From a virus: a stretch of 64,000 nt of DNA. The stretch lies in the IMG/VR virus record IMGVR_UViG_3300017917_003053, positions 89,003-153,002 of that record. One strand, written 5' to 3'. This document shows, one piece after another, positions 11,339 through 24,400 of this stretch (the first letter of the stretch is position 1; each line of letters begins with the position of its first letter). The notes under the pieces were generated by a model, which was not told the DNA's origin, did not search any database, and saw only the letters and a list, made by a program, of their open reading frames with translations. The translations under genes were made by a program, and so were the position numbers.

Positions 11339-12625
11339 TCAAGGTGATCTAAGAGCCAATCTCCAGTTCGACCCGTCATGTATAAATGATGCGGCTGGAT
11401 AGGATCCATCGAGAGTTGTTAATAATGGATCTAAAGTAGTAGAACCATTATATATATTAATCGAATAAGATGAGTCCGTATTGCGGATCATAAATTCAGC
11501 ACCTTCCGAAACATTTAATAGTAAGAACACATCTCTGCTTGTTCCACCCGGATTCAAAAACTGATATTTGTCTGAAGTAATACCAAGATTTAAGTTATCT
11601 GTCAAAGTTATTGTTGTTACTCTTACAGAAGCTGGAATAACGGTATTTGTGATAGTTATTGTATCTGTAGAATTGTTTGCGTCTATTGATATTCCTGGAC
11701 CAGCTTGAATATTCAATGTGTCTGTATTAGAATCGGCAGAAATAGTCACCCCACTAACAGCTACATTACTAAAAGCAACATTATTGGTGTTATCAGATGT
11801 TAATTTGACAATTCTATTAGAACTATTCAAACCTAGAGGAACAGCATTGGTTGTACTATCTGTTGGGCATTGATTTTCAATAATACCAGATACTTTAAAA
11901 ATACTATATGAATTATCCCATTTCAAACTATTAGATACATCAAATCTATTGGCTGATGAGTTATAGAAAAATACATTGCCTTCACTAGGAGTTAAAGTAG
12001 ATAAGTCTACTCCTATACCTCCCTTATTCACACCAACAGCCCCTGAGATTTTTACAGGTGGTAGACTATTGTCCGTAAGATTGGACATAAATGCTGTTGA
12101 TGTAATACCGTATACATTTTGATTTAAACTACTCCAGCCCATAATCTTAAATGATGATACGAAGCCAGTTGTCCAATCATTTACAGTTTGTATTCTAACA
12201 TCTCCACCAACATCTAGGGTTGCTAAGGCTTCTGTGGACTTATTAACATTTAATCTTCCTGTACTAGGATTCCAAGTTAAAGTATCATTGACAGCTTTTT
12301 CAATGGAATGATTACCGTTATTATTGTAATTAAAGTATATTAATGGTTTTGAATTGCCTACAGAAGGTGCTGTAACTCCATCAAAAGAATTATTTGTTCC
12401 GCCATATTTAGTTTTGAGAGCTTCTTCACTACTGCCGGGTAGTCCTAAACCGATGAATCTCCTAATTTCTCCATTACTTAATTTAATATATAATCTACCA
12501 TTATTGAATCCATTAGAAGCAGCACCTAATGTAGATGCATTAATAGCAATTTCTCCTTCTGTTATTTCAGAAGAAGATGGAGTTGTGTTGGTATTTAAGT
12601 TTGTTCTATGATAATATTTAGTCAT
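11339..12625 (-). CDS. Tail fibre-like protein (428 aa)
   Basis: The N-terminus (Y-H-R-T-N-L-N-T ... E-I-T-E-G-E-I-A-I-N) resembles the short N-terminal module of phage fibres in which a GEIAxN stretch is followed by a line about the feature being set (here G-R-L-Y-I-K-L-S-N-G-E-I). The middle contains the fibre motif T-G-R-L-N-V ... A-L-A-T-L-D-V-G-G-D. The C-terminal 100 residues form a compact Gly/Asn/Ser domain ending D-G-S-N-W-R-L-A. These features point to a trimeric adhesin or fibre. It lies between two tail genes and is probably co-transcribed with both. Confidence 0.7.
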   Translation of the reverse strand: MTKYYHRTNLNTNTTPSSSEITEGEIAINASTLGAASNGFNNGRLYIKLSNGEIRRFIGLGLPGSSEEALKTKYGGTNNSFDGVTAPSVGNSKPLIYFNYNNNGNHSIEKAVNDTLTWNPSTGRLNVNKSTEALATLDVGGDVRIQTVNDWTTGFVSSFKIMGWSSLNQNVYGITSTAFMSNLTDNSLPPVKISGAVGVNKGGIGVDLSTLTPSEGNVFFYNSSANRFDVSNSLKWDNSYSIFKVSGIIENQCPTDSTTNAVPLGLNSSNRIVKLTSDNTNNVAFSNVAVSGVTISADSNTDTLNIQAGPGISIDANNSTDTITITNTVIPASVRVTTITLTDNLNLGITSDKYQFLNPGGTSRDVFLLLNVSEGAEFMIRNTDSSYSINIYNGSTTLDPLLTTLDGSYPAASFIHDGSNWRLALRSP

Positions 12626-12636
12626 TTTAAAACCTT

Positions 12637-15408
12637 TTAACTATCTGATGTTCCTGAAAAAGCCCCATAGCCAGCCACCATAGTATTTGTATATGCCAAT
12701 TTATTAGTATTTGTATCAAATACAGTCATCTTGATTGTATTTACTGTAGTAGTAGTTGGATATGATGTAGCATATGTTTGTTCTGATAATATAGACTCTG
12801 ATACTCCTTGACTGATATATAATCCTGATGAAGTGATCGAGAATCTGTTTGGTGATGACGGACCACTATCATAGGATACTGTGAATCTATCATTGTTATA
12901 CTCTACATAATAATAAGCAGAACTAAATAGTCTAGTTGTTCCGGATACATGTAGGTTATAGTTTGGAGTAGTATTAATGCCGATTCTATTAAACTCACTA
13001 TCTGCTATAAACAGATTATCTGTACCAGATCCAAGTATATTAAATGCTTTACTTAGAGGAGCCTTATTATTGTTGATCAATACAGTACCTTGTCCTGTTG
13101 GAAATACTGTATTACTACTTCCTAAGTATAAACCACTATTTGCATTCCAATATACTCCAGTTGTTGATACTAGATTGGTTCCATCATAAACCAGCATTGC
13201 ATTATTTGTCATAGATGAAGACAGTTTAGCAAGATTATTGGGTATGATGGACGATGGAGTTACAAATGTTAAATAGCCATTTGGTTGATATGTGGCTATT
13301 GCTCCTGATACCGGAGCAGACGAAGTACCAGAATTAATAATAATATTTTGGACATATATATTATCTGTAGATAAAGTGCCGCTTACATCTAATGAGTATG
13401 ATCCAGGAATTTTGTTTAATCCAATGCCATTATTTCTAATAAAAATACCAGAATTTTTGGATGCCCCATAGATATCTATATTAGATAATAAACCAGAATT
13501 AACTACAATGTTTGTAGACGTAACAGCTAATGCTGGATTATTGATACCAATAACAATATTATTACCAGAAGTTGATAGATTTTGTCCTATTGCTATTCCA
13601 CTATTACCAAGAATAGTATTACTATTACCTACTGAAACTGAATAATTTCCATTGATGAGATCGTTATTACCTACACAGGTTGTGTTAACACCACTAATAA
13701 CATTAGAGTTACCTATTGATGTACTATAAATACCAGAAACTACAGATTGTAAACCTACTACAGTAGTCAAATCTTTAGCATTATTGTTCAGTCCTACTAT
13801 TGTTCCAGATGAACCCACAAAACTATTATTTGATCCTATGTTAGTGATATTTGTGCCGCTAACATATGTATTATGTCCTATATCAACCATATTGGTTCCG
13901 GACACATTAGATCCATTACCAAAAACAGATATGTTTGATCCAGTTACTGTATTTGTGCCTATAGTATAAAGTTGATTGCCAGATACAGTAGCAGAGTGTG
14001 CCGCTACTATATTTCCACTGCCAACAAGTCTACTAGAGTTACCAAGTACGATATTAGTGTTAGATGATGCTCCAGATATACTAGAATTATTTCCTCCGAT
14101 TAAATTATTGTATCCACTATTTATAACTCGATTACCAATTAGAATGTTATTGTTATCAGTGCTTTGTGTACCAAGACCTAAACTTATCTTAGTAGGATGA
14201 ACAGAAACAATGTTTGTAGATACGCCAGAAAGATCTACATTAAATAGTAGCTCTCCACTAGTACTATTGATAGTTGTGCCTAATATTCTACTCTTAATTT
14301 GAGCATAGTTTACTTGTTGGGCGTTGCTATTTCTACCAGCTAAATTAATAATGGCTGGATAGTCGCCAATTTCTGATCCGTTGGTAGAATTATGATATAG
14401 TGTGAGTTGTGTGCCGCTTGGACACTCAGAAGATGTTTCTAATCTTAGTGTTTCATTCGCACAGCGACCAACTAAATGTAAAATAGAGGAGGGGTTATTA
14501 GTATTAAGACCAAGGCGACCTGTTGATGCGTCATAATAAAGTTGATTGACAGTTCCCGTACCTTTTACTTGAAAATCAGCATTATAAGCTTGGTTATTAA
14601 TAACTATGTTTTGTCCAGAAATTGCTGGCAAAATTATATTGGCAGATGATACTGAGGAGCTTCCCACCAATAAGTTTTTGTTATCCCAATGAAGATTATT
14701 TGTTCCAGCAAAATCAACCTCGTTGAGTTTAAATTGTATATTTCCAGATGCTCCTGCTGGTAATCCAGCACTATCTACTTGAAGTTGATTATTCAGTTCA
14801 TACCAGCCTGATCCATCTGATACTATAGAGGTATATTTAGTCTCTGGAGTTAAAGTTAGAGTGGAAGAACCATCAATTAGTTGTGATCCAGATGCTGTTA
14901 TAACTATATCATTAGTAGAACTATTTAAAGATCTAAAAGATAGTATTAGGTTTTTGTTGCCAGACGCAGAAGGTAGATTGACCACCACGTTGGATCCACT
15001 GGCAACGATACCATATGTTGTTTGTACAGTATCTGCTGTGAATGTTGTATTTTTTAGTGTGAAATTATTACCACCATGATTTATTCTTTCTGCATCTATC
15101 ACAGCGGTCACACTTTTTGTACCTGTGCTTAAAGTGACCTTAGCATTATTATTAGAAGATTTATAAATAGTGGTTATGCTATCATATCCACCTCTAGCAA
15201 GAATAATCTGACCAGCATTATTGATAACCTTACCTAAACCATATTCCCATTCTTCAGCAGAACTGTGTCTTAAATAATATGGGACATACTTATCTAATAA
15301 ACTAGATAATGATGTATGATAAGCTAATGGTGATCCTAAAAGTAGATCATTTAATCCATCGCTACTGGTTGTATTGCCAACATTATTATCATAGTAATAT
15401 ACTGTCAT
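12637..15408 (-). CDS. Tail fibre/adhesin with YadA-head-like repeats (923 aa)
   Basis: A 923-residue fibre. Residues about 400-600 consist of many tandem units of roughly 14-15 residues of the kind S-G-x-N-x-x-x-I-G-x-x-N-x-V, the pattern of the left-handed trimeric head of YadA-type adhesins. Before and after it are the usual fibre motifs (residues near 305-320: G-R-L-G-L-N-T-N-N-P-S-S-I-L-H-L-V-G; near 845: I-G-I-N-T-T-P-N-Y-N-L-H-V-S-G). No chaperone-type endosialidase tail domain is evident. It probably forms a receptor-binding fibre; the receptor is unknown. Confidence 0.75.
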   Translation of the reverse strand: MTVYYYDNNVGNTTSSDGLNDLLLGSPLAYHTSLSSLLDKYVPYYLRHSSAEEWEYGLGKVINNAGQIILARGGYDSITTIYKSSNNNAKVTLSTGTKSVTAVIDAERINHGGNNFTLKNTTFTADTVQTTYGIVASGSNVVVNLPSASGNKNLILSFRSLNSSTNDIVITASGSQLIDGSSTLTLTPETKYTSIVSDGSGWYELNNQLQVDSAGLPAGASGNIQFKLNEVDFAGTNNLHWDNKNLLVGSSSVSSANIILPAISGQNIVINNQAYNADFQVKGTGTVNQLYYDASTGRLGLNTNNPSSILHLVGRCANETLRLETSSECPSGTQLTLYHNSTNGSEIGDYPAIINLAGRNSNAQQVNYAQIKSRILGTTINSTSGELLFNVDLSGVSTNIVSVHPTKISLGLGTQSTDNNNILIGNRVINSGYNNLIGGNNSSISGASSNTNIVLGNSSRLVGSGNIVAAHSATVSGNQLYTIGTNTVTGSNISVFGNGSNVSGTNMVDIGHNTYVSGTNITNIGSNNSFVGSSGTIVGLNNNAKDLTTVVGLQSVVSGIYSTSIGNSNVISGVNTTCVGNNDLINGNYSVSVGNSNTILGNSGIAIGQNLSTSGNNIVIGINNPALAVTSTNIVVNSGLLSNIDIYGASKNSGIFIRNNGIGLNKIPGSYSLDVSGTLSTDNIYVQNIIINSGTSSAPVSGAIATYQPNGYLTFVTPSSIIPNNLAKLSSSMTNNAMLVYDGTNLVSTTGVYWNANSGLYLGSSNTVFPTGQGTVLINNNKAPLSKAFNILGSGTDNLFIADSEFNRIGINTTPNYNLHVSGTTRLFSSAYYYVEYNNDRFTVSYDSGPSSPNRFSITSSGLYISQGVSESILSEQTYATSYPTTTTVNTIKMTVFDTNTNKLAYTNTMVAGYGAFSGTSDS

Positions 15409-15410
15409 AA

Positions 15411-18400
15411 TTAATACCCTTCGTTTTGTCTGCTCTTTTGATCAAATGCGTCTCTAATTGCTCTTTGAACCAGATTTCCTAATGGTCCATTCAGAACATC
15501 AGCAAGTACTGAAGCTCCATTAATTGTAACATTCACAGGAATTGGTGATGGAACCTCCAATGTTACAGTTGATGGTATAGCATTTTGCAGTTGTTCGATA
15601 AATCGGTCTAGTCTGTTACCAAGTGCCTCTATACTGACTGATGGATTGATCTGATTATTAGATACACCGTTTGTGCGAACCTGTGTTGGATCAGGACCGG
15701 TTTCAGAGAGATTGTTTAATTTTTTAACAGCATTCATAAATGCCAGATTAAGACTCTCTGCACCCTTCTTGAGAATATCCGATAAATAGGTCATATTTGA
15801 ATCTAAGGCAGATGTTCCCTGTGTACCATCGGCCAAATATGCTACTCCACCCTTAGAATAATAACCGTTATTGATAGACTGTAATAAACCTAAATGTTTT
15901 TGAGAAGCTTGTCTATTAACTACAAATTCTCCTGGGCTTAACATAGCTGGAACTGTGTCTGTTCCTTTTGGTTGATATGGAACTATTGTTCCACCATTAG
16001 CATAAATTGTTCCTCCGCGTTTTCTATATTGAGCAGGAGATAGGGTTGGGTTATTAAATCTTCTTATTTTTTCTTGTTCATATGATCGTTTTGCCTGATC
16101 TTTTTTATCTTGAGCTAAGAATGATGCTTCTTCTTTTCTCCAGTCTGCAAAAAACTTTAATTCATCTTGTGTAGGATTGGCTCCTTTTCTTCTGGCTTTT
16201 TCTTCTTCAAATCTTTTGCGAGCATCTTCTTTTGCCTTTTGAGCATCTTCTTTTTTCCAAATAGGATCCCAAGTTGATAATACCATCTTACTTTTTTGAT
16301 CGATATCTGCTTGATTTCTTCTTCTTTCCATCTCTTTATCATTTGCAACTCTTCTATCATTTAATGCTTTGTCTCTAGGAGTTTTGAAAGGAATATAACT
16401 GCCACCTTCGACATAAATTACACCTCCTTTATTAAAATAACTACGATCAGGCAAACTACTTGGATTAAGAGCATCAAATACGGTGCTAGAATCTCTTCTC
16501 AATCCTTCTGGAGGAGGACCATTTTCAAATTTTGTTCCATCCCATTTCACTCCATTTTTAATAGTTCCCCATACTCTATTTATAGCTGTTATTTCTTCTG
16601 TAGCTCGTTTATTTTGTACTCCAAGTACCTCGGCTGGTAATAATCTTGTATTCTTACCATACTGCATTTTACCATCTTGAGTATTAAAGGTTGGAGCCCC
16701 TCTACCCAAGCGTATTCCAAGACTGGTATTATTTTGAACTTGTCTTAAATAATTTTCTCGTTTTGTAGCTTTTCTGTATAGTTCACCAATATTAGCTCCT
16801 TGATTAATTTTTGAAAAAATATCTTTTACCTTTTCTCTATCATTCAACGTAGTGTTAAATGCATCAGGACCAAATAAATTAGGAGCTTCCATCATTTGAT
16901 CTTGTAATTCTGCAACTAGTTTTTCTCCAAAGTTTTTACTTTGTTCTTGACCAACTAAATAATTAATTTTAGGAATAATTCTATCAATTCCTGGTTTGTA
17001 CCCATTTACTTCCTCTTTAGCTCTTAAAGATGCTTCTCTAATATTTTGTACTCCAGAAATTTCTCCTACATAATCACCTCTGGGAGTTAAAATAACATAG
17101 TCGCCTGGTTGTGCTTTTTTAAATGCTCTGTTGAATCTTTGAGAAACAATAGATCTTTGGAAGTTAAGAGGACTTGGATCTACTCCTCCGAGTCTTCCTC
17201 CATCAGCATAATATCCCGAATTGATAGCTTGTAGCACACCTAAATTATCTTTAGTAGATTTTGCATTCACCACAAACTCACCGGGACTAAGCATAGCAGG
17301 AATAGTGTCTGTGCCTTTTGGTTGAAAATTAATATATTTTCCATCAGCAGCATATACTATACCACCAGTGCTCAAAGCTCTAGAACCTTTTATAGTTTCT
17401 GATAATCTATTGAGATTTCTGCCCAATGCAGAAAATTGTTGGTTATTAGTAGTTTGATTTTTATCAATAGATGTATCTAATGATGGAATCTGATTATTTT
17501 TAGTACTTAGAGTAGTACTATTTATAGTTTGAGATAATCCTTTAACGCTGTCTATTTTATTACTTAAAACAGTTTGGTTGATCAGGCCGCTTCTAGCCAT
17601 ATCTTGCTGTTTAGCTTTATCTGTTCGTTCTGATACTCCAGAAAGATCTGGTTGACCGCCAGCAGCAAGGTAATTAATTTTTCCTCCTCTGCTATTATTA
17701 ATTGCTGTTAATAAACTAAGATTATCTTTTGTAGATTTAGCATTAACAACAAATTCTCCTGGACTGAGCATGGCTGGTATAGTATCTGTTCCTTTGGGAA
17801 CAAAATTGACATACTTACCATTTGCAGCATAGACTAAACCACCAGTAGCAAAACCTCTACCTCCTCCGCCCTGTGGAGCAGCACCTAATCTGATTGCTAC
17901 ATCATTCATAGCCTTAACAAAAGCTTCTTGAGTTTTTGCTAAACTATCTAATATGCTTTTACCAACTTTTTCTAATAAATCTTTTTGAATATTTCTATCA
18001 TTTTCATTTTGCAGTCTAACTGCCTCTACCTGAGCATTTTTCAACTCGTCCATGCGAGCTTGTAAAGCCTTTAATACTGGATCATTCTTTGCTCTATCTT
18101 CTGGATTTTGTCTTAATGTTGCTAATAATTTTTGGAAGAAAGGATTTCTCTCTAGACCAGCGCCTTGAGCCCTTGCAAAATTTTCTAACAAGTCTGCTTT
18201 CATTACATCCAATTCTGGGCCGTCCACTCCAGCAATTTGAGTTAATTCGCCAAAGAGTCCTAAAGCTTTTTTGTTTTCATTGGCAAATGCTGTTTGAGCA
18301 TCGCTCATGGCTTCTTGAGCTGTCTTTCCTTGTTGAATAGCCTGTACATATGCTTGTTGTGCTACCTGGGATTGTTGAATAGTAGTAATTTGTCCACTTA

Positions 18401-21400
18401 ATGTACTATTTAATAAATTAAATGTTTGTGATAGTTCCATTAATTCTTGTGGTGTACTACCAACTAATTTCTCTGCAAATGCGCCAGATGCTTGTTTTTG
18501 TGATTCCAGTTGAGAAACTCGTTTTTGCATTTCTGATGTGACATCGCTAATGGCTCCCTCTAAAGCACCTGGGAGATTTTCTAACTCTTTGGTAGTTTTA
18601 TCTATGGTTGAATTAACTTTTGCAAGTTTTAATTGTAGATTAGCAACTTCTTTAGCTGCTGCTGGATTAACAGAAACTTCTGATGATTTTCTATCTATTT
18701 GAGCTTGTAGTGCTTGTTGTTCTTTTTGAGCACGAGATCTCATATTAGCTATATTTTGTGGAGTAAAATCTCCTTGATTCTGTATTCCTAATCTAGCTCT
18801 GTTTCCAGCAAAACGAGCATTGATCCTTTCGCCTATAGAGACTTTTTGACCTAATGCTTCTTTTGTAGATAAACCACTCTGAGCTTGCATTTCTATAAGT
18901 GCTGATGTTCTATCAGCCCTTCTCTGCTCAATTTCTACTACTCTTTCTGCTACCTTGCCTAATTCATCTAGATGCTTGGCTACATTTTCATTGTTCTTGA
19001 TAAGTAATTGTCCAGCTTGCTGTGCAGCTTTGTTTAATGGACCAGCAGCTTTATCTATTAATTCAGAAGGATCTATAGTAGTTCCAGCTTCATTTGCTTG
19101 TTTAACAGCTTCATCTACGGTATTTCTAACTCCAGCAACTAAAGTTTGTGCCATACTACTATTTGGCCCAAATGTAGCTAATATATTATTAGTTAAACTG
19201 CGAGTTACTGATCCTCCAATATCTTCATTACTACCTCCAGCATTGTATACTGCGTTTGCATCTCTATTGGCTTGTTCTGTTGCTCTCGCTCCAAATTCAG
19301 CAACTTTGCCTACTAGTTGTCCTGATGTACCCATTCTAGCAGCAGAATTTGTTATAGCCGCTTGTCTTTCTCCAGCAGAATAAGCATTTGGATTTTGTAA
19401 TACATTATTTGTTCTAGATAAAGTTGAACTAGTTAATGATGCTTTTCCACTAAAAATTTCATCAGCCTTATTGCCAATTTCACCTAATTCAAAACTGGAT
19501 CTATTTAATACTTCTTCCATAGCATTAAAAGATTTTTCTAAGCTAACAACAGCTTGCATCATTACTACAGAAAGTTTCTTAGAAGCTTCTGCTGCGGCTT
19601 TTGCTTGTGCGGCAGCGGATGCCTCAGCAAGGGATCTTTTAGCAATGCTTTCTGACATTACCGCTAATTCTTTATTGGTTTCTGCTTGTAAAGCGTCTGC
19701 TTCTGCTCCTCTTCCACTATCTCTTAATTTTTTAATTTCGTCTGCTCTTTGAATCTGGAATGTAGCATATCTTTCATCCGCTTCAGCAATATTAGATGTT
19801 AGCATCTTGAATTGATCAGGACTCATAGTTTTACTAACCTGATCAAAGGTTTTCCCAGTTCTCATCATTTCTTGAACTAAAAATTGTTGAGCTTGATCAG
19901 CTCCAGACTTTTGTGTATCTGCTCTTCGTTTTCCTGCGTCCATAGCAGTCTCGTCTGCATAGCCAAACATTTTACCAAATGTACTTGCTCTTTGTCTCTT
20001 TATTCCTGCTCCCGCTGAGGCTTCAGCAGATGATGCATCGCTGAAGGACTTAAGAAATGAGTTTCTTCCTGTAACGTTTCCAGGATTAGTCATATATGCT
20101 TGCAGAGCTTTACCGCTTTTATCTGTTGCTGTTTGAGATGCCGCTATCTTTTGACTCTGAGCGTATTCTTCATTAGCTTTTTCTGCTTCTCCAATACCCA
20201 TAACAAAACCAGCTAATGCTCCTGTTGCTGCTCCGATACCTGTGCCAAGAGGACCAAACATACTGCCAACAGTGGCTCCTATAGAAGCCATATTAGCAAC
20301 ACTACCTCCTATGGCCGCTGTTGATCGTCCTGCCTCTGTCTTTTCTCCTCCCATAGCCTTAGATATAGCATCAACGCCTAATCCTCCAACCATTGTGAGA
20401 GCCATACCAGCCATACCAAATCCACCACCTCCACCAGCACCGCCAGCCCCTCTGCCTCCAGAAGCAAATCTTCCTAAGCCAATAGCATTAAGTGCTCCTC
20501 CTCCTATACTGCTAATCAATCCTCCAGCACCTCTGCCAGCAGCCATAATGCTAGATTTACCAACTTGTAATAGGCCTGTTCCAGCATTTTTTGCAGCCTG
20601 TGTTAGCATCTGCAACGGATTAGTTGCACTTTTAAGACTTGCTGCAAATTGAAGTCCGGCATTAGACATATTAGAAACGCCAGATGTCATGCCCATAACA
20701 TTTGACCTACGATCAACAACATCTTGTCCTCTTTGATATTGTCCAACATTACTGGCTATTTGATCTATTCTGGCCTGACTAGCGGCAAAGCCTGTTGGCC
20801 CAACAGGACTTCTTACTGGTCTACTTTCTGTTGTTCCTGTGGCTAAGTTTGTTGGGCTTGGTGGTCCAACTGGAGGCGATGATCCAGCATTAGCAACTCT
20901 GACTTTTTTGCCTTGTCTACTTCCACCTCCTCCGGATTGTGCTAATGTAGCAGCTTCTGTAGCAGCAGCATTGATATCCGAGGCTCCTTTTTCTAATTTA
21001 GAAGTAAAGATTCTCATTGCTTTTAACATTTGGTCTGTTGGTAATCCACTTACCATAGACTCTAAAACATTGAAAGCATCAACATTATCCATGATGGCTT
21101 TACTGAGTTTTGCTGTGTCTTTTGGAGATAATCCACCCAAAGCTGGTGTTAGTTGAGCGGGAAAACCTCCAGCAGCAAACTTTTGTATGCCTCCAACACT
21201 ACCTCCCTTATTAAATCCTTGAATTTTATCTGCTCTATTTAATTGATGAAGTCTACTTGCTCCTATTCTGCTAGCAGCTTTTTTATTGATAACAAATTCA
21301 CCAGGAGTTAATAGTGCAGGAACAGTGTCCTGTCCTGATATTCCTCCTCCTGTTGCTTTTCTTTTTCTTGTTTTGGTTTTAACTGCTGGAACAAGATTAG

Positions 21401-24400
21401 GATTTTCAGCAAATAAAAATCTATCTACTTGATTCAAAAATTTAGGTATTCCCTTGCCTCTTTCACCCTTTTTACCGGTATCTCCTACTGTTCTTGTGGC
21501 ATCTGTTGGTATCATTGGAGGTATACCAAATAAAGATGCTAATTTAGTACTTAATCCTTGGCTAAAGTCAATAGCTTTAAATTCTTTAGATGAGTATGGA
21601 TTACCAGCTACTCCTATAGCACCCTCTAATGCTGCTCCGATTACTCCTTCTACGCCAGCATCTTTCATAATTTTTTCGATGACTGGGCCGGTCTGAGGAA
21701 CAGCACCAATCTGTTGTGCCATGCTTGATCCTACTCTAGAAATAGAATCTTGGAATCCTTTAATGATATCGTCTTCATATTGAGAACTAAAATTAGAAGG
21801 TAATACTCCACCCCATACTGTTACTTTATTACCTTTTGGAGTAATTTTTGGAGCACCAGCAACCGGAGTGCCGTATAATCCTACTAGTCCTACTGGGATA
21901 CCTGCTTGTTGTTCAGCGTCTAGGGGTACTTGAGAAGAATTTTTCTCTAATAATTTTTTAATTTCAAGTTTTTTAGCTTCTTTTTCTTCTTTAGACATGC
22001 TCCTAATTTTACTACTACTATATTGTTGTTTAAAAGCAGAATTAATTTTTCCTGCTGTCACACCACCACCATTAATAAATCTGGACACTCTGGATGCTCT
22101 CGGACCTTTTGATCTCATAGCATCATATGCCTCTTGTTTACTTCCTCCTCCTGTAAATATCATATTGCCAATTGGAATGCCGAATAATTCATTAATATAT
22201 TCTGCAAGTCCTGGGGTTCTTTTGGATTTACTAATAATACTTAAATTAGAAGGATTAACTTGTCCATCTTGAATAGATTTTTGAAGCATTCTACCAAACT
22301 GGGTAAGTCTGGCATTTTTTGCATCTTCTAGTCTATTGGTAGGATCTCTGAAGTATTTAGATAATACAGCATCTTTTTGTCCAGAAGTTTTAGCTTTACC
22401 ATATGCGGCATCTCCAACAGTACGTTTTAGGGTTCTATCAAAATCTAATGCACCATAGCCGCTAGCAAGAATTTTGTCTAAAGCTATTTTGTTTGGTAAC
22501 ATAGCTCCAGCAGCATTAGATGTTATATCATCTACTAATGGAGCATTTGCAAAACCACCTTTAGCAAATTGTTCAACATCCATCCATAAATTTTTATTAA
22601 CACCTAATTTAACGAATTTAGTTTTATCAACTCTAAATTTTGATCCTGGTCTTAGGATAAATTCATCTTCACTCTCTGGTGGATTTTGATATAATGTTTG
22701 TCCAGTAATATTGTCTTTTTTAATACCTCCTCTAACTGCTGTTCCTTTTAATTGCTCAACAACATCTACTCCTTTAGCTCCTTTTTTAGTCTTAATATTC
22801 ATCATAGCGGCCCAATTATCTTCAGATCTTTCTGCATTATCTAAAAATATTTTGGCTTTAGCAAAATCTTTACTTGTTGATACAAAACCTGGGAGACGAA
22901 AACTTTTACCAATAATTTTCATCGTTTCTTGAGAATAATATTTCTCTTGATCAAAAAAATTGGTTCCTTTTGGTATGGCTGGATTTTTATTTAATCCTGT
23001 CTGCATAGCCATCATATCAAATGCTGATCTAGAAATAGAACTATATAGTTGTTTTGGAGCAGATGTTCCTAGTGATCTTAGATCTTTTGTTTCTTTAGCT
23101 AGTTGACTTCTTTCAGTTTTAGACAGATCTTTCTTTCTAGAAAATCTAGTATTGTCGAAATCTCCACGATAATAATTTTGTAATGTATCTTTGGCTTGTC
23201 CTCCATTAGCATATCTGTTCATTCTATGAAGATTGCCTACACCGATAGCTTTTACAGCATTTTTTCTTATAACAAATTCCCCCGGAGTCAACATCGCTGG
23301 AAATGTATCAGAGTTACCTTCTCCTGGAACAACACCTCCAGTAGCAAAACCTCTAACAAATCCACCATTGTTTTGACGGCGTAAACCTCCTGCAAAGCCA
23401 GCACCAAAGCGAGTTAAAGCAGAGACTCCTCTAAAAGCTGCAATGGCAGTTAATGCTGGTAATACTGTCTTAGCGCTATCTGCTAATCTGATAAGAGCAC
23501 TGGCTAAATCTAAACTTAATCTAACGAATGTTTGAAAAGTAGCACTTTCTCCTAATGATCTGATTAGTGCTGTAAATTCTTCTCTAACTTTTGTGATTTG
23601 ATTTGCTAAACTTAATTGTGCTGTTGCAGCATCCTTGGCTAATGATCCTTGCCCTTGTTGTGCCACCTTCAATGCCGCCTGTGCTGTGGCGAATTGTTGG
23701 ATAAGAGGAATAACTTTACCAATCTGACGGAAACCACCAAGTTCTTCAACAATTTGACTGAATCTTAAATCTCGTGGATCTAATTTACTTAAACCATCAC
23801 TTAGTCTACGTACAGCTTCATACGGTCCAACGAATTTTCCTTCTAAATCAGTTAATGTTACTCCATATTGTTTTAGAGCATCTATAGTATCTTTTCTTTG
23901 AATACGAGTAAAAATAGTTCTTAAACCGGTAGCGATAGTTTCTGCACTTTCACGGGTTGTAGCACGAACACTTGTAAATACTGCCAAGAATTCATTTAAT
24001 GCATCTTTGCCTTCACTAACCCCTCTACTAGCTGTGGCAAACACACCACCAGTACGTTGAATAGCTGTAATTAAGTCACTAGCTTCTACAGCAAATTTTG
24101 CAGCAACAGCGTTAACACTACCTAAAGCATCTTCGAGTTGTCCTGCACTAATACCAAACTGTCTCATCAAAGCAATAGAACCTTCTACAGTATCTGATAA
24201 ACTATCGAATGATGGAGCTAGAGCACTTAATGCCAAAGCTTTAAGGGCTTTCTCTGTATCTTTGGCTGTTAAACCCGCCTGAGCTAATGTACTAGATACC
24301 GTAATTAAATCTTTAGAGGCTATGCCAAGGCCAGTAGAAAGACTAGTGATTTCTTTTACTAATGGACTTAACTGTGATAAACTAGAATCAGTAACTTGTG

